A stretch of DNA of 64,000 nt from Cecembia calidifontis (GCF_004216715.1 NZ_SGXG01000001.1:806001-870000); one strand, 5' to 3'; counted from the first letter of the stretch, positions 42,983 through 52,586 are shown. The notes: a model not told the origin generated them from the sequence alone. Numbers and translations are program-made.

Positions 42983-44434
42983 TCATAACTCCGCCTCCGC
43001 TTCTATCTCAACCAGATAGCCTTCTCCTACAAGCTTGGCTTCTACTAGTGTGTTGGCAGGCTGAATTCCTACAAAGCGCTTTCCGTGCGCCTTTGCCACG
43101 GGTTCCCAGCTATCCACATCATTGACAAAAATTCTGGTTTGGATTACATCCTCCAATTTTCCTCCCAAAGACACGATTGCGCCTTCAATCTTATCAAGCA
43201 CAAAAGTAGCTTGGGCAGCAGGATCTTTACCACCAATCATTTTATCCCCATGCGTGGCCGTAGTCCCTGAAACCGAAATCCGGTTTCCTTTTCTCACCGC
43301 CCTGCAGTAACCAGCCATACCTTCCCAAGGGGTTCCACTGAATACTTTTACTGTGCCGCCCGGTCCATGTACCATTTCGTAAGGTTTGGGCATGGCATCC
43401 AAATGATGGCTTAGGTCACCTGAAGCAGTCAAAAATGGGGGTTTACGGTATTCATCCCCGCAATCTCCGGGAATAGGATCAAGTGCCTGAGCGGCAATGT
43501 GGATAACTTTCCTGTCTTCCTCATCCAGTTCAAAAGAAAACAGTTGTAAAGTCTCTTCAATATGGGCGCTTTGACCTAATCTGGCACCAATGATGACACC
43601 TCCTACAAAATCCTGGTCCATGATATATTTTGTCGCCACATTGGCTATGGATACACCATGTTTCCTGGCAACTTTTTCCACATCCTGAAGCAAGGACTGA
43701 AATCTGTCCCAACCTCCTGCTGCATCAATAAACCGCATATACTTCATCTGAGACCAGGTCGCGCCATTATCAATGCTGGGTTCCTCCCTTCCAAGCCATT
43801 TATCCGAAAGGAATCCGCCCGCCAAAGTTCCAAAAGCAAGAATTTTGACCCCAAACTCCCTACAGACCTCCGCCATCTCACCGGCTGCCCTGCCATCTAT
43901 CAATGAATGGCAAACCTGATTGGAAACAACGGGAATTCCCGTAGCACAGACCATGCGCAAATGGGCGGCATCAAAATTGGTCAGGCCCAAGTACCCGATC
44001 AGCCCTTCTTCTTTCAATTCTTGTAACCAGAACAATTGGTCCAGCCAAACGGGATCCAGGTAATTCCAGCAATGAAACTGCAACAGATCGATTTTGGCTG
44101 TCTGAAGGCGGTCAAGTGCATGCTGTACCGCTGCCCTGACTTCCTCCTTAGTGCATTTACCCGGTTTGGGCACCCATTTGGTTAGCATTTGGCAGGGATA
44201 CTGCAGTCCATATTTCTTTTGAAAAGTGCCGGCAATGACCTCTGCCGAACCATAATGGTCTGCCATATCAAAGGTACTGAGTCCAGCTTGTACATAAGGC
44301 AACATGGCTTCGGCAGTCCTGTGCGGATCCAGCAACTGACCATCCCTTTCCATATCGGCAATTTGCCATAATCCTGTAAGTACTTTAGAAATTCTTAGTC
44401 CAGGAGCCAGTTCAGTATATTGTATTGCTTTCAT
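42983..44434 (-). CDS. Aldo/keto reductase fused to a RidA (YjgF) domain
   Basis: 483 residues from the ATG at 44434 (MKAIQYTELAPGLRISKVLT). Residues 1 to about 330 are an aldo/keto reductase: FDMADHYGSAE (Asp and Tyr of the tetrad), LTKWVPK (Lys), LLQFHCWNY (His) and GVIIGARLGQSAHIEETL (NADP site). Residues about 355-483 are a RidA/YER057c-type domain with RISVSGTTATHGD, QTRIFVNDVDSWEPVAKAHG and ANTLVEAKLVGEGYLVEIEA, including the family's conserved arginine in QTRIFV. RidA proteins hydrolyse reactive imines and enamines. It begins 2 bases after the permease gene stop, so the two are an operon: uptake followed by reduction/deamination of a substrate is a reasonable guess. Confidence 0.9.
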   Translation of the reverse strand: MKAIQYTELAPGLRISKVLTGLWQIADMERDGQLLDPHRTAEAMLPYVQAGLSTFDMADHYGSAEVIAGTFQKKYGLQYPCQMLTKWVPKPGKCTKEEVRAAVQHALDRLQTAKIDLLQFHCWNYLDPVWLDQLFWLQELKEEGLIGYLGLTNFDAAHLRMVCATGIPVVSNQVCHSLIDGRAAGEMAEVCREFGVKILAFGTLAGGFLSDKWLGREEPSIDNGATWSQMKYMRFIDAAGGWDRFQSLLQDVEKVARKHGVSIANVATKYIMDQDFVGGVIIGARLGQSAHIEETLQLFSFELDEEDRKVIHIAAQALDPIPGDCGDEYRKPPFLTASGDLSHHLDAMPKPYEMVHGPGGTVKVFSGTPWEGMAGYCRAVRKGNRISVSGTTATHGDKMIGGKDPAAQATFVLDKIEGAIVSLGGKLEDVIQTRIFVNDVDSWEPVAKAHGKRFVGIQPANTLVEAKLVGEGYLVEIEAEAEL

Positions 44435-44436
44435 TT

Positions 44437-45909
44437 TCAAGGAAGTTGTTGGAAAAGTTTTTTTGTATCTACTCCATTTTTTTTCATGCTGCTGAATTTA
44501 ACATAGAAAATCAGGGAAGCCAAAGCCATCACAATCAACCAAATGGGTGTAGAGTGAAAATACCAGGCTTCTGTCTGACTTTGAAGGTCTTTCAAGGTGT
44601 GGATAAACAGGAAAAACAGCAGCACCAAGGTGCCGGTAAATCCGATAAAGCGCCTCTTCGCCTTGCTTTTAAATATGGTAATATCTTCAGCCAATTTGGG
44701 GTTTACTTTTTCAATAAACAGTAAAGTAAGGCACATCAGCAGGAAATTAACCATCATGGAAGTGACCATAATATCAATGCCCAAAAAGAAATTTCCCGCA
44801 AAATGGCTGCCCAAGATGCCGACACTCGCCATCAAGCCGCTCAGGATAATGGCCAGATAAGGCGTTTGGAATCTTGGGTGGATTTTGGTGATCCCATGGG
44901 GAAATATACCGTCCTCTGCCCAGGCAAACATCAGTCGGGAAACAGACAATAACATGGCAGGAAGGTCATTGACCAGGGCAATTGCTGCCCCACCTACTAT
45001 GATGACGGTGAGCCAGGATGGTAAAAGGTAGGACAATAAACCTGGAGCGGTGATATCTCCCTGCATGGCTTGTTCGGCTACAAAAGACCAGGGCACAGTA
45101 TGATATACAGCGGCAGTGAACAGCATGTAATAGCCTCCCACAATCAAAATGGTCAATCCAATGGCCAATGGAAGTTTTTTGGTAGGTTCCTTCGCCTCTC
45201 CACCTGCCTGCGCTATGCTATCAAAACCGATAAAACTGGCAAATAACAAGGCTGCTGCCGATAAAAAAGTGGGGAGATGGAACGGTTGCTTTCCTGCATC
45301 ACTGATTTGTTGGCCTGTTTTTTCAAAAACACTTTGTATAAAATCTGTGGAAGAAAAAATAAATCCGGCAATGATGACCACTCCACCCATCAAAAACATC
45401 AGCACCATCAAAGGGATAACCGTTTTTTCATAGGATTTGGCACCACGGATATTTACCCAAACAAAAACCCAGACCAATATCAAGGCCAAAGCTACCCGGA
45501 TTAAACCGGTGTTTAAGGCACTGGCCATTTCTTCCCATTGCAAAGCCAGGGCAATATCCCTCAAAAAGGGAATGGTTACATAAGCCACTACACCTATTAC
45601 GATGGAAAGCCCAAACCATTGGGAAAAACTGGCCACAAAACCTAAATAGGGATTAAGCCCCCTACTGGCATAAATGTAACTTCCGCCTGCCCGGGGCATG
45701 GCGGTGGCCAACATGCTGTAGGCTACTGCAGCCAGAATGGCCGGAATGGCAGCAAAAATAAATGCATGGAGGACATAAGGACCTATGCCAGGTACATGCC
45801 TTTGAATCATAAAGGGCACCACATTGATAGATGCTCCCAACATGGAACACACACCAGTTGCGATAAGGCCCATCAGACCAAGTTGTCTGCTGAGTGAAGA
45901 ATTGCTCAT
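44437..45909 (-). CDS. APC-family amino acid/polyamine permease
   Basis: 490 residues with about twelve membrane helices. The N-terminus shows the APC helix 1 pattern (LGLMGLIATGVCSMLGASIN), and the FIGFDSIAQAGGEAKEPTKK block after helix 6 is typical of the superfamily. It imports an amino acid, amine or related solute across the inner membrane; the substrate is not deducible. It is the first gene of an operon with the aldo/keto reductase-RidA fusion. Transcription starts in a spacer that has been enlarged by the IS1380 insertion 90 bases upstream. Confidence 0.92.
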   Translation of the reverse strand: MSNSSLSRQLGLMGLIATGVCSMLGASINVVPFMIQRHVPGIGPYVLHAFIFAAIPAILAAVAYSMLATAMPRAGGSYIYASRGLNPYLGFVASFSQWFGLSIVIGVVAYVTIPFLRDIALALQWEEMASALNTGLIRVALALILVWVFVWVNIRGAKSYEKTVIPLMVLMFLMGGVVIIAGFIFSSTDFIQSVFEKTGQQISDAGKQPFHLPTFLSAAALLFASFIGFDSIAQAGGEAKEPTKKLPLAIGLTILIVGGYYMLFTAAVYHTVPWSFVAEQAMQGDITAPGLLSYLLPSWLTVIIVGGAAIALVNDLPAMLLSVSRLMFAWAEDGIFPHGITKIHPRFQTPYLAIILSGLMASVGILGSHFAGNFFLGIDIMVTSMMVNFLLMCLTLLFIEKVNPKLAEDITIFKSKAKRRFIGFTGTLVLLFFLFIHTLKDLQSQTEAWYFHSTPIWLIVMALASLIFYVKFSSMKKNGVDTKKLFQQLP

Positions 45910-46231
45910 CTGTTTGGAATTTGCAGATAAGCAAAATCTGACTTATTTCAGTCAATTCAAAGTGTATTTTTATTAAGTCCGATATTGAATAAGTAATTCC
46001 TAAAATCCGCAGGATTTTAGTTTGGAGATTTGAATCTGCTTGTTTGTGTTCATTTTTGGTCTAGTTCGGGAATTTCTTCCCTTTGATTGAAGAGTGTTCA
46101 TAGTTTTGAGACAATGGATTTTAGGTTTGAGGATAAAATGGACGGTTTTTTTCCTCAATTTTAATGGAAAAGGCATACCTCTTCCCTGTAAATCTTTATT
46201 TTTTGAGCTCCTGAGGGGTTTTTATCTGAAT

Positions 46232-47539
46232 TTAGTTCAAAATCGGCTTGTAATCCTTACTCGTGAACAGTTTGAGCACTTCTCTTCTTCCCGTTCTTAT
46301 CCACTTGGCTGAAACAGTGATAAATCTGAAGATAAACTTCTTGAGCCTGTCGGTAGGCTTAAGCCAATCAACTTTTCTGGAATACTCTCCAATGATATAG
46401 GTGTAAAAATTGGCATACATAGCCGTCATAAGCATAAAGGAGGTATTCTCTGCAAGGAACGAACAGGGCAACTTAGACCAGCCAAAGTCATTGTTGAGTA
46501 CATCAAACAAGCGTTCGCTTGCACCCCGGGCGTTATAAAACCTTACAACAGCTTCATTGGACGATGTATGTTCATTGGTCAGAATAGCCCTGTAAGTAAA
46601 TGCATCTCCACTAAACACATCTGCCTGCCCGTCTTTACGCCTGATTCTGGTAATGACCAGCCTGTAAGACCTGTCTTTACCGAAAGGTTTGTAGTCGGAT
46701 AGGTCAGTAACTTCCATTTCCTGTACACCCAAACGTATTTTCTGCCACTTCTCAGGGGCTATACTTCCAAGGATATTATCCAGTTTGGCACATCTGTTTG
46801 CCCGTATATAAAAGCTTTCGGTATGTGCTTCCAGTGTGCGGAGAACTTCTTCCTGATAGGATGCTGAATCGGCTCTGAACCTTCCGATACGGATATTTTC
46901 ATTGGTAAGCTGCCCAAACATGCGTGTAAGTGTATCAGCCTGCAAATATTTGGCCTGACTGTTGCCATTTCTGCCCTCTACGTACACAGGAATGGCCTGT
47001 GAAAATTCAGGATGTGCTATGGAAGCTACACCTGGCTGATATCCATAGACGTGTTTATATGTCTTTTTTGAATCGTACTTTTCAGTTGGAATGACGGTGT
47101 TGTCATAATCGAGGTCGTAAGCAACACCTGACTTGAGTAATCCGGTCTTACAAGCTGATTTTAACAACAAGCTGTTGAGTTTTCCATTGATATTAAATTC
47201 ATGGCTTACTCCACTGGACGGATTTATAAAGAGTTCTGTATCAACAGCAAGCTCTTTGATACCTCTCAGAATTGTATCGGCACTGCATACTGAAAATGAA
47301 GGGACCTGTTCAAGTGCGTCTCTCAAGTGAACATTGATATCTTCAGTACAGTCGCCACCATTAAAGAAAATAGCCATATGATTGGCGAAAATGTCACTGT
47401 ATGAAAACCCTCCCCTTAAGGCTCTAACCCCCAATTGATTATCAATGAGTTCTGGGAGACCAGAATTTTTGAAAGAGTTAAAAACAAAATTAAAACCTCC
47501 GAAAGGTGTGATTTTTTCTGTCGAATTCGTAATTTTCAT
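46232..47539 (-). CDS. IS1380-family transposase
   Basis: 435 residues. The N-terminus with FGGFNFVFNSF and GGFSYSDIFANHMAIFFNGG, the block VAYDLDYDNTVIPTEKYDSK carrying the first catalytic acid, RIGRFRADSASYQEEVL with the second, and the C-terminal NARGASERLFDVLNNDFGWSKLPC with the catalytic glutamate are characteristic of IS1380-type DDE transposases. The frame is complete, so the element may be active. It is oriented like the permease operon to its left. Confidence 0.93.
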   Translation of the reverse strand: MKITNSTEKITPFGGFNFVFNSFKNSGLPELIDNQLGVRALRGGFSYSDIFANHMAIFFNGGDCTEDINVHLRDALEQVPSFSVCSADTILRGIKELAVDTELFINPSSGVSHEFNINGKLNSLLLKSACKTGLLKSGVAYDLDYDNTVIPTEKYDSKKTYKHVYGYQPGVASIAHPEFSQAIPVYVEGRNGNSQAKYLQADTLTRMFGQLTNENIRIGRFRADSASYQEEVLRTLEAHTESFYIRANRCAKLDNILGSIAPEKWQKIRLGVQEMEVTDLSDYKPFGKDRSYRLVITRIRRKDGQADVFSGDAFTYRAILTNEHTSSNEAVVRFYNARGASERLFDVLNNDFGWSKLPCSFLAENTSFMLMTAMYANFYTYIIGEYSRKVDWLKPTDRLKKFIFRFITVSAKWIRTGRREVLKLFTSKDYKPILN

Positions 47540-47588
47540 ACCGCTTATCTAGTTTGAGTGGTATCATCTAAATAAGTGAAAAAAAACG

Positions 47589-47638
47589 AGCCGGAAAAGC
47601 CTGAATTGAATAAATTCAGCCACTTTTTCGGCTTTTTT
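47589..47638 (+). terminator. Terminator-like hairpin at the IS1380 right end
   Basis: Long stem: GCCGGAAAAG with CTTTTTCGGC outside, and CTGAATT with AATTCAG inside, followed by seven T on the + strand. Because it lies upstream of the minus-strand transposase, it would shield the IS from outside transcription. Confidence 0.65.
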
Positions 47639-47765
47639 TAAATCCGCCCTGCGGATTTAAGGTAATTATTAATTTCAGAGGGATTCAAAGATAAGCTTAG
47701 AATGTAAGCACTGCACGAAGCAGCAACATCTTGAGGTATTTTTAACTCAATAGTATCCCCATTCA

Positions 47766-48446
47766 TTACTTACTGATCATGGTTTTCGGCTTCAGATGAG
47801 CATTGCTGACTTCAAACTTCCTTTGATAATAAATGATAACAGGAGTGAAAACAACGGTAGGCAAAAGCCAGGCAACGAAAACAGGGTCTGTCTGCCAGTT
47901 TTGTACCAGAAAGGCAGTGCAGGTTGCTATAAACGCCCCCATCATCCTGCTGATATGCATATTCAAAAACCAAGCCCTAGGATATGTGGATAACTTTTTT
48001 CCAATTCTCAAATCCCCAAGTAGCATTCCTGTTAACATCAAGCCAAAAACAGCAAATACGACTCCAAATCCCCCAATATTATGCCATCCAATCTGTGTGA
48101 AATAAATGGTAGGAATAATCAAGGTAATAAATCCTATCACAATGAAGGTATAATCCCAAAACCCAAACTTAATGCCCTGATTCCGCCTTAACTTCAAAAA
48201 CCGGTATCCTGTCAAAGTCATATATGTACTAAATCCACCGATCATGAGGAGAAACATATTTCCCTTTGGAATGGCAATACCAAAAGCAGTAATACCAATG
48301 ATTAACATGGACCAATAATAGATCTTACCACTTAGGTTATGGCCCTTCATGCCTTTTTTGAAAACTATTGCAGCGATTCCCGCAAGCAAAGCTATACTTC
48401 CAGCAGCAATGTGGATAACTAATAAGGTGTGCAAAAATTTTTCCAT
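47766..48446 (-). CDS. DUF2306-like membrane protein
   Basis: 226 residues with seven or so membrane helices. The N-terminal helix LLVIHIAAGSIALLAGIAAI, followed by a short basic loop KKGMKGHNLSGKIYYWSMLI and further helices with conserved histidines (HIAAG, KGHNLSG, GWHNIGG, NMHISRM), fits DUF2306-type proteins, whose role is unknown. A TATGTTTG promoter-like element is 14 bases upstream on the minus strand (48460-48467). It lies just downstream of the LytTR regulator gene on the same strand. Confidence 0.75.
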   Translation of the reverse strand: MEKFLHTLLVIHIAAGSIALLAGIAAIVFKKGMKGHNLSGKIYYWSMLIIGITAFGIAIPKGNMFLLMIGGFSTYMTLTGYRFLKLRRNQGIKFGFWDYTFIVIGFITLIIPTIYFTQIGWHNIGGFGVVFAVFGLMLTGMLLGDLRIGKKLSTYPRAWFLNMHISRMMGAFIATCTAFLVQNWQTDPVFVAWLLPTVVFTPVIIYYQRKFEVSNAHLKPKTMISK

Positions 48447-48531
48447 GGTTTTTTTATTTCAAACATAGCATAATCCCTGATGCCCTGCTTGAAATAGGGT
48501 TTTTGGACAAGATTTAGGGGTAAATGACAAG

Positions 48532-49395
48532 CTAACTTTCCAGCCAATCCTTAATTTGTGGCGCGTATTTTCTGGATACGGGGACTTTCTCTTGAGTCTC
48601 CTCAAAAATCAGCTGATATCCCTGGGCATTTCCTTCAATATGGGATACCTGGTTCAAATTGGCCATATAAGAGCGGTGGGTCCGCAGCACACCTATTGTG
48701 GATAAGTCTTTTTCCAAGGCCCCGAGATTATTCCTAACCAGGGTTTTCCTGAGCTGTCCTTTTTGTTGGAAACAAACTTCCACATAATTGTCCGCAGCAC
48801 TGATCCACAATAGATCATCAAGGGGAATTTGAAGGCCTTCCTGTCCATATTGGGAAGGAATAATGATCCATCTATCCATTTCGTAAATTTCCTCATGCTT
48901 GGTGGAAAGCGATCTTTCCATTTGCTGGGCAACCTTCAGGTTTTCTTTTAATTTTTTCGTATAGTTCAAGAACACCAGCCCAATTATTGGAAAAACGCCC
49001 ACACTCAGGGTTGCCCCTAACAAAAACAGGAATCCTTTGATGGACCAATCCGCACCTCCAAGAAAAATGGTGTAGAAATAATTGCCAAGACCAATCAACA
49101 AAAGAATGGATAAGTTTTCCACAATTTCCCTTCCTGTGGTCCAGGACTTCTCTTGAAAAAAATTGGGGAAGAGCTTTTGAGCCCCCTGCTGAAAAACAAC
49201 TATGGAAGCAAATGTAATCAATCCATAACCTGCTATCCACCAGGCCTTATAGGGGGAAGGGATGACATCCAAACCAAAAGGTTGAAATACCAGAAGAAAC
49301 ACAAAAATAAAGGATCCGATAAAGAAACCGTGTTGTAAGCTTTTTCTAAAAGATGGTATTTCATAGGGATAGGGTTGTTTTAAAAATCCCTTCAT
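48532..49395 (-). CDS. LytTR-family regulator with membrane N-terminus
   Basis: 287 residues: four membrane helices in the first ~145 residues (GFFIGSFIFVFLLVFQPFGL and others), a short coiled coil (YTKKLKENLKVAQQMERSLS), then a LytTR DNA-binding domain from about 180 (DLLWISAADNYVEVCFQQKG, LRTHRSYMANLNQVSHIEGN, VPVSRKYAPQIKDWLE). Membrane-bound LytTR proteins are thought to sense envelope or lipid signals and bind DNA directly, without a kinase. It is divergent from the lipid-glycosylation genes at 49.6-52.6 kb and upstream of the DUF2306-like gene, so either may be its target. Confidence 0.9.
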   Translation of the reverse strand: MKGFLKQPYPYEIPSFRKSLQHGFFIGSFIFVFLLVFQPFGLDVIPSPYKAWWIAGYGLITFASIVVFQQGAQKLFPNFFQEKSWTTGREIVENLSILLLIGLGNYFYTIFLGGADWSIKGFLFLLGATLSVGVFPIIGLVFLNYTKKLKENLKVAQQMERSLSTKHEEIYEMDRWIIIPSQYGQEGLQIPLDDLLWISAADNYVEVCFQQKGQLRKTLVRNNLGALEKDLSTIGVLRTHRSYMANLNQVSHIEGNAQGYQLIFEETQEKVPVSRKYAPQIKDWLES

Positions 49396-49582
49396 ATTGC
49401 TCAGGTTTGTTACTTAAATTTTTTGATTGGTATTTATTCCTAAATTTACAGCTTGATTTGGTACTATTTTATCTTCCGGTTCAATTTGAAGAAAGAATTG
49501 GGATTTAGGTTTGTTAGTACAGGATTCATTCCTCTTCATCCAGGTACCAAAAAAGGCAACCCAACGAAATGAAACTTATTGT

Positions 49583-50311
49583 ATGAAGTCCATCACGGTA
49601 ATTGTTCCCGTGTTCAATGAAGAGGGAAACATTTTTAGGGTCCAAAGGGCCTTGGAGGAATATATTGAGCAATCCACTTGCAAGGTTTATGTCCTCTTTG
49701 TCAATGATGGATCTTCAGACAGTTCTTTGGAGCGGATACAGGAAGTCTGCAAGGAAAACCCTCATTTTGGCTTTATTTCATTTACGAGAAATTTTGGGCT
49801 TAGCGCGGCCATAAAGGCTGGTTTTGACCAAGCCCAGACGGATTGGGTTGCTTATATTGATGCTGACCTGCAGACATCGCCAATGGATTTTTTGAAATTT
49901 GAACCTTTCATAGCCGATTACCAATTGGTAGCGGGTGAGAGGCAGGGCAGAAAAGATGGTCTGGGCAAAAAGTTTTCATCAGGTTTTGCCAATTGGGTAA
50001 GGAACAGTTTCCTTAATGACGGTATAAAGGATACGGGTTGTCCCTTAAAGATTTTCCAAAGGGATTTTGCGATTAGACTTCCTTTCTTCAATGGTTTCCA
50101 CCGTTTTTTCCCGGCACTGACCCAGATTTATGGTGGCAAATTAAAAATCATTCCTATTACGCATTATCCCAGAGTGGAAGGCCAATCCAAATTCAATGCA
50201 TTTAACCGCATGGTACAGCCTTTTTTAGACACTTTGCTGGTTTACCGCCTCAAAAAAAGGAATGTTCCCTATCAAACAGCCATCGTCCATAAACCTTTAG
50301 TCAATGGATAG
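49583..50311 (+). CDS. Glycosyltransferase family 2 (polyprenyl-phosphate sugar synthase-like)
   Basis: 242 residues from the ATG at 49583 (MKSITVIVPVFNEEGNIFRV). GT-A fold with the donor-binding VNDGSSD and the metal-binding YIDADLQTSP, typical of the DPM1/ArnC/GtrB branch. Unlike ArnC or GtrB it lacks the two C-terminal membrane helices, so it may depend on its partner protein for membrane attachment. The stop overlaps the start of the LAB_N-ArnT fusion by 8 bases. Expected job: load a sugar onto undecaprenyl phosphate for transfer to lipid A or another envelope acceptor. Confidence 0.9.
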   Translation: MKSITVIVPVFNEEGNIFRVQRALEEYIEQSTCKVYVLFVNDGSSDSSLERIQEVCKENPHFGFISFTRNFGLSAAIKAGFDQAQTDWVAYIDADLQTSPMDFLKFEPFIADYQLVAGERQGRKDGLGKKFSSGFANWVRNSFLNDGIKDTGCPLKIFQRDFAIRLPFFNGFHRFFPALTQIYGGKLKIIPITHYPRVEGQSKFNAFNRMVQPFLDTLLVYRLKKRNVPYQTAIVHKPLVNG

Positions 50312-52556
50312 TTTTTTGCTTATCGGAATGGGCCTGATCGCCCAAGGGCTGTTTGCTGCAAGGTTCATCGTCCAGCTGCTACAATCAGAAAAAGCCAACC
50401 GGGTGGTTTCCCCTGCCATATTCTGGCAGCTCAGCCTCATGGCTTCCTTCCTCCTCATCCTCTATGGCTTTTTCAGAAATGACATTGTGATTGTGGGAGG
50501 ACAGGTAGTGGGTTATCTGATTTATATCCGCAATTTGCAGTTAAAGGGGGAATGGGAAAAACTACCCTCCGCTATCCGCTATTTTGCTTATTTTTTACCC
50601 TTATGCATGGTGATTTTCCTCGTTTTTGGTCTTGAATACAACTGGGGCAAACTTCTTGAAAACCCAGAAATAGAAAGCATGCTATTGACCTGGGGCACTT
50701 TGGGTCAGATTATATTCACCTCCAGATTTGTTGTTCAGTGGATTCATTCGGAAAAAATCAAAGAATCGGTTTTCCCCGCTTCATTTTGGTACATCAGTAT
50801 TGTAGGGGCGGTGATTATTGCTGTTTATGCTATTTTCCGAAAAGATGCTGTTCTTTTCATTGGACAATCCTTTGGACTGGTTGTATATTTCAGGAATCTC
50901 CATCTCAATTTCCATCACAACGTGAAAAGATCCATTTCTCTTTTTCAAAAATTTAAGCCTTATAGACTTCAGGCTTTGCTGATTTTCACCGCTATGGTAC
51001 TCTTTTTCAACCTTGGCGAATGGGGGGTTACCGAAAGCAGCGAAGCCAGGTATGCCCAGATTCCCAAAGAGATGTTGGAAACCGGAGATTATCTCCATCC
51101 TCAATTAATGGGAATTTACCATTACCACAAACCACCCATTACCTATTGGATCACAGCACTTTCTTATAAAATCTTTGGCGTCTCTTCCTGGTCAGCCAGG
51201 TTTTTCTTGCAGTTAGCCATATTACTGCAGATTTGGCTGGTCTTCAGGATCTGGAAACTGATATTTAATGAAGAAAATGGCGCTTTTTATGCGGCATTGG
51301 TCTATGCTTCCCTTCCCACGGTCATTATTGCCGGAAGGGGTCTGACGACGGATGGCTATTTGGCTACTTTTATCTTAGCGGCTTTGTTGTTCTGGTTCAG
51401 GTATTTAAAAAGTTATCAACATAAGGACTTGCTGCTATATTATTTGTTATTGGGTCTGGGTTTTTTGACCAAGGGACCTGTGGTTTTGATTGTCCCGGTA
51501 GTGCTGATGGTCGCCCAAAAATCCTTTCTTAAAGTTTCCTTTGGAAAGTTATCCACACATGTTTTGGGTGTTTTTATCTTTCTCGTGATAGGATTCAGCT
51601 GGTTTGTCATGCTTTTTCTGGAAGACAGACAGTTCCTGGATTACTTTCTATTCAAACATACCGTAGAGCGTTTTGCTTCTGATACTTTCAAAAGGAGTCA
51701 GCCCTTCTGGTTCTACATTCCCATTATCATTGCCACCGCTTTTCCTTGGTTTTTGGTGATTTTGTCCCAAGTGAGGTCAGCATGGGTGGAAAATAACAAA
51801 AAGTTGCTCAGCTTAATGGCCTGGGTTATAGTCCCCATTGTATTTTTCTCCCTTAGTCAATCCAAATTGGTTCTGTATGTCTTGCCGATTTACCCGGGAA
51901 TCGCACTAGCAGCGACGGCCATCTGGCTTAAAATGAATAAAAAAACCCAGAAAAAGTGGGATAAAGCATTGTTCATATTTCAGATGCTCATCCTAATCGG
52001 GTTAAGCATCAGCTCTTTCATTGAGCCCAAACTCGTTCTGAATTATAAGTTTTATTTTGTCCTGGTAGTTACCTCAGCCGTGATTTTATCGGTCAGGTTT
52101 TTCCCCATGAGGGTGAAGGACAAAACGGTTTTCAACGCCTACATATTTATCATGGGCATCACGGCCGCATCGACTTATGTATTTATCAACAATGCAGGCA
52201 TGGTAAATGATGCAAGGAATATCGTCAGTTTTATTGAAACGAATCTGCCGGAAAAAGAAAATATCCTTATATATGACAGTAGGATGCCTTCCATTTCATT
52301 TTTGTCAGACAAAAACATCATCTCTTTGTACGATGGTTCGGATGACTTGAACAGGGAAACACAGTTCGAAAAAAACGAAGAATGGAAAAAAAACCTGATC
52401 AACCTCAAGGACAAACCTGAATGGTTAATAGAAGAATGCCCTGAATCTGCAGTACTTCTGGTAAAGAAAAGCAGGTTGAACAAACCCATGGTGGCCATCC
52501 CCATGGAGCGATTTAAAAATCAATATGAACTGGATGGCTGGGTGATCTTTTATTGA
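50304..52556 (+). CDS. LAB_N-LAB_N-ArnT fusion, membrane glycosyltransferase
   Basis: 750 residues. Two tandem LAB_N domains (lipid-A-disaccharide-synthase N-terminal-like, PF07578 type) cover about 5-95 and 128-210: FAARFIVQLLQSEKANRVVS with FFRNDIVIVGGQVVGYLIYI, then FTSRFVVQWIHSEKIKESVF with IFRKDAVLFIGQSFGLVVYF. A GT-C glycosyltransferase of the ArnT/PMT type follows: SSEARYAQIPKEMLETGDYL, YHYHKPPITYWITALSYKIF and KGPVVLIVPVV. About 14 helices in all. ArnT enzymes move a sugar from polyprenyl phosphate to lipid A on the periplasmic face. With the overlapping GT2 gene it forms a compact lipid-glycosylation module. The C-terminal domain (about 640-750) is soluble. Confidence 0.9.
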   Translation: MDSFLLIGMGLIAQGLFAARFIVQLLQSEKANRVVSPAIFWQLSLMASFLLILYGFFRNDIVIVGGQVVGYLIYIRNLQLKGEWEKLPSAIRYFAYFLPLCMVIFLVFGLEYNWGKLLENPEIESMLLTWGTLGQIIFTSRFVVQWIHSEKIKESVFPASFWYISIVGAVIIAVYAIFRKDAVLFIGQSFGLVVYFRNLHLNFHHNVKRSISLFQKFKPYRLQALLIFTAMVLFFNLGEWGVTESSEARYAQIPKEMLETGDYLHPQLMGIYHYHKPPITYWITALSYKIFGVSSWSARFFLQLAILLQIWLVFRIWKLIFNEENGAFYAALVYASLPTVIIAGRGLTTDGYLATFILAALLFWFRYLKSYQHKDLLLYYLLLGLGFLTKGPVVLIVPVVLMVAQKSFLKVSFGKLSTHVLGVFIFLVIGFSWFVMLFLEDRQFLDYFLFKHTVERFASDTFKRSQPFWFYIPIIIATAFPWFLVILSQVRSAWVENNKKLLSLMAWVIVPIVFFSLSQSKLVLYVLPIYPGIALAATAIWLKMNKKTQKKWDKALFIFQMLILIGLSISSFIEPKLVLNYKFYFVLVVTSAVILSVRFFPMRVKDKTVFNAYIFIMGITAASTYVFINNAGMVNDARNIVSFIETNLPEKENILIYDSRMPSISFLSDKNIISLYDGSDDLNRETQFEKNEEWKKNLINLKDKPEWLIEECPESAVLLVKKSRLNKPMVAIPMERFKNQYELDGWVIFY

Positions 52557-52586
52557 CCAAAAGGCCTTTAAAAATGAATTAATAAT

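Larger units (their letters stand above)
45999..47662 (-). mobile_element. IS1380-family insertion sequence, 1664 bp
   Basis: Left end CCTAAAATCCGCAGG, right end (reverse complement) CCTTAAATCCGCAGG, one mismatch in 15. The 5-mer TAATT is directly repeated outside both ends (45994-45998 and 47663-47667). Each end is itself palindromic (CTAAAATCC-GCA-GGATTTTAG on the left). One transposase gene is inside on the minus strand, with about 230 noncoding bases (46000-46231) on its 3' side that show no gene. Confidence 0.92.
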
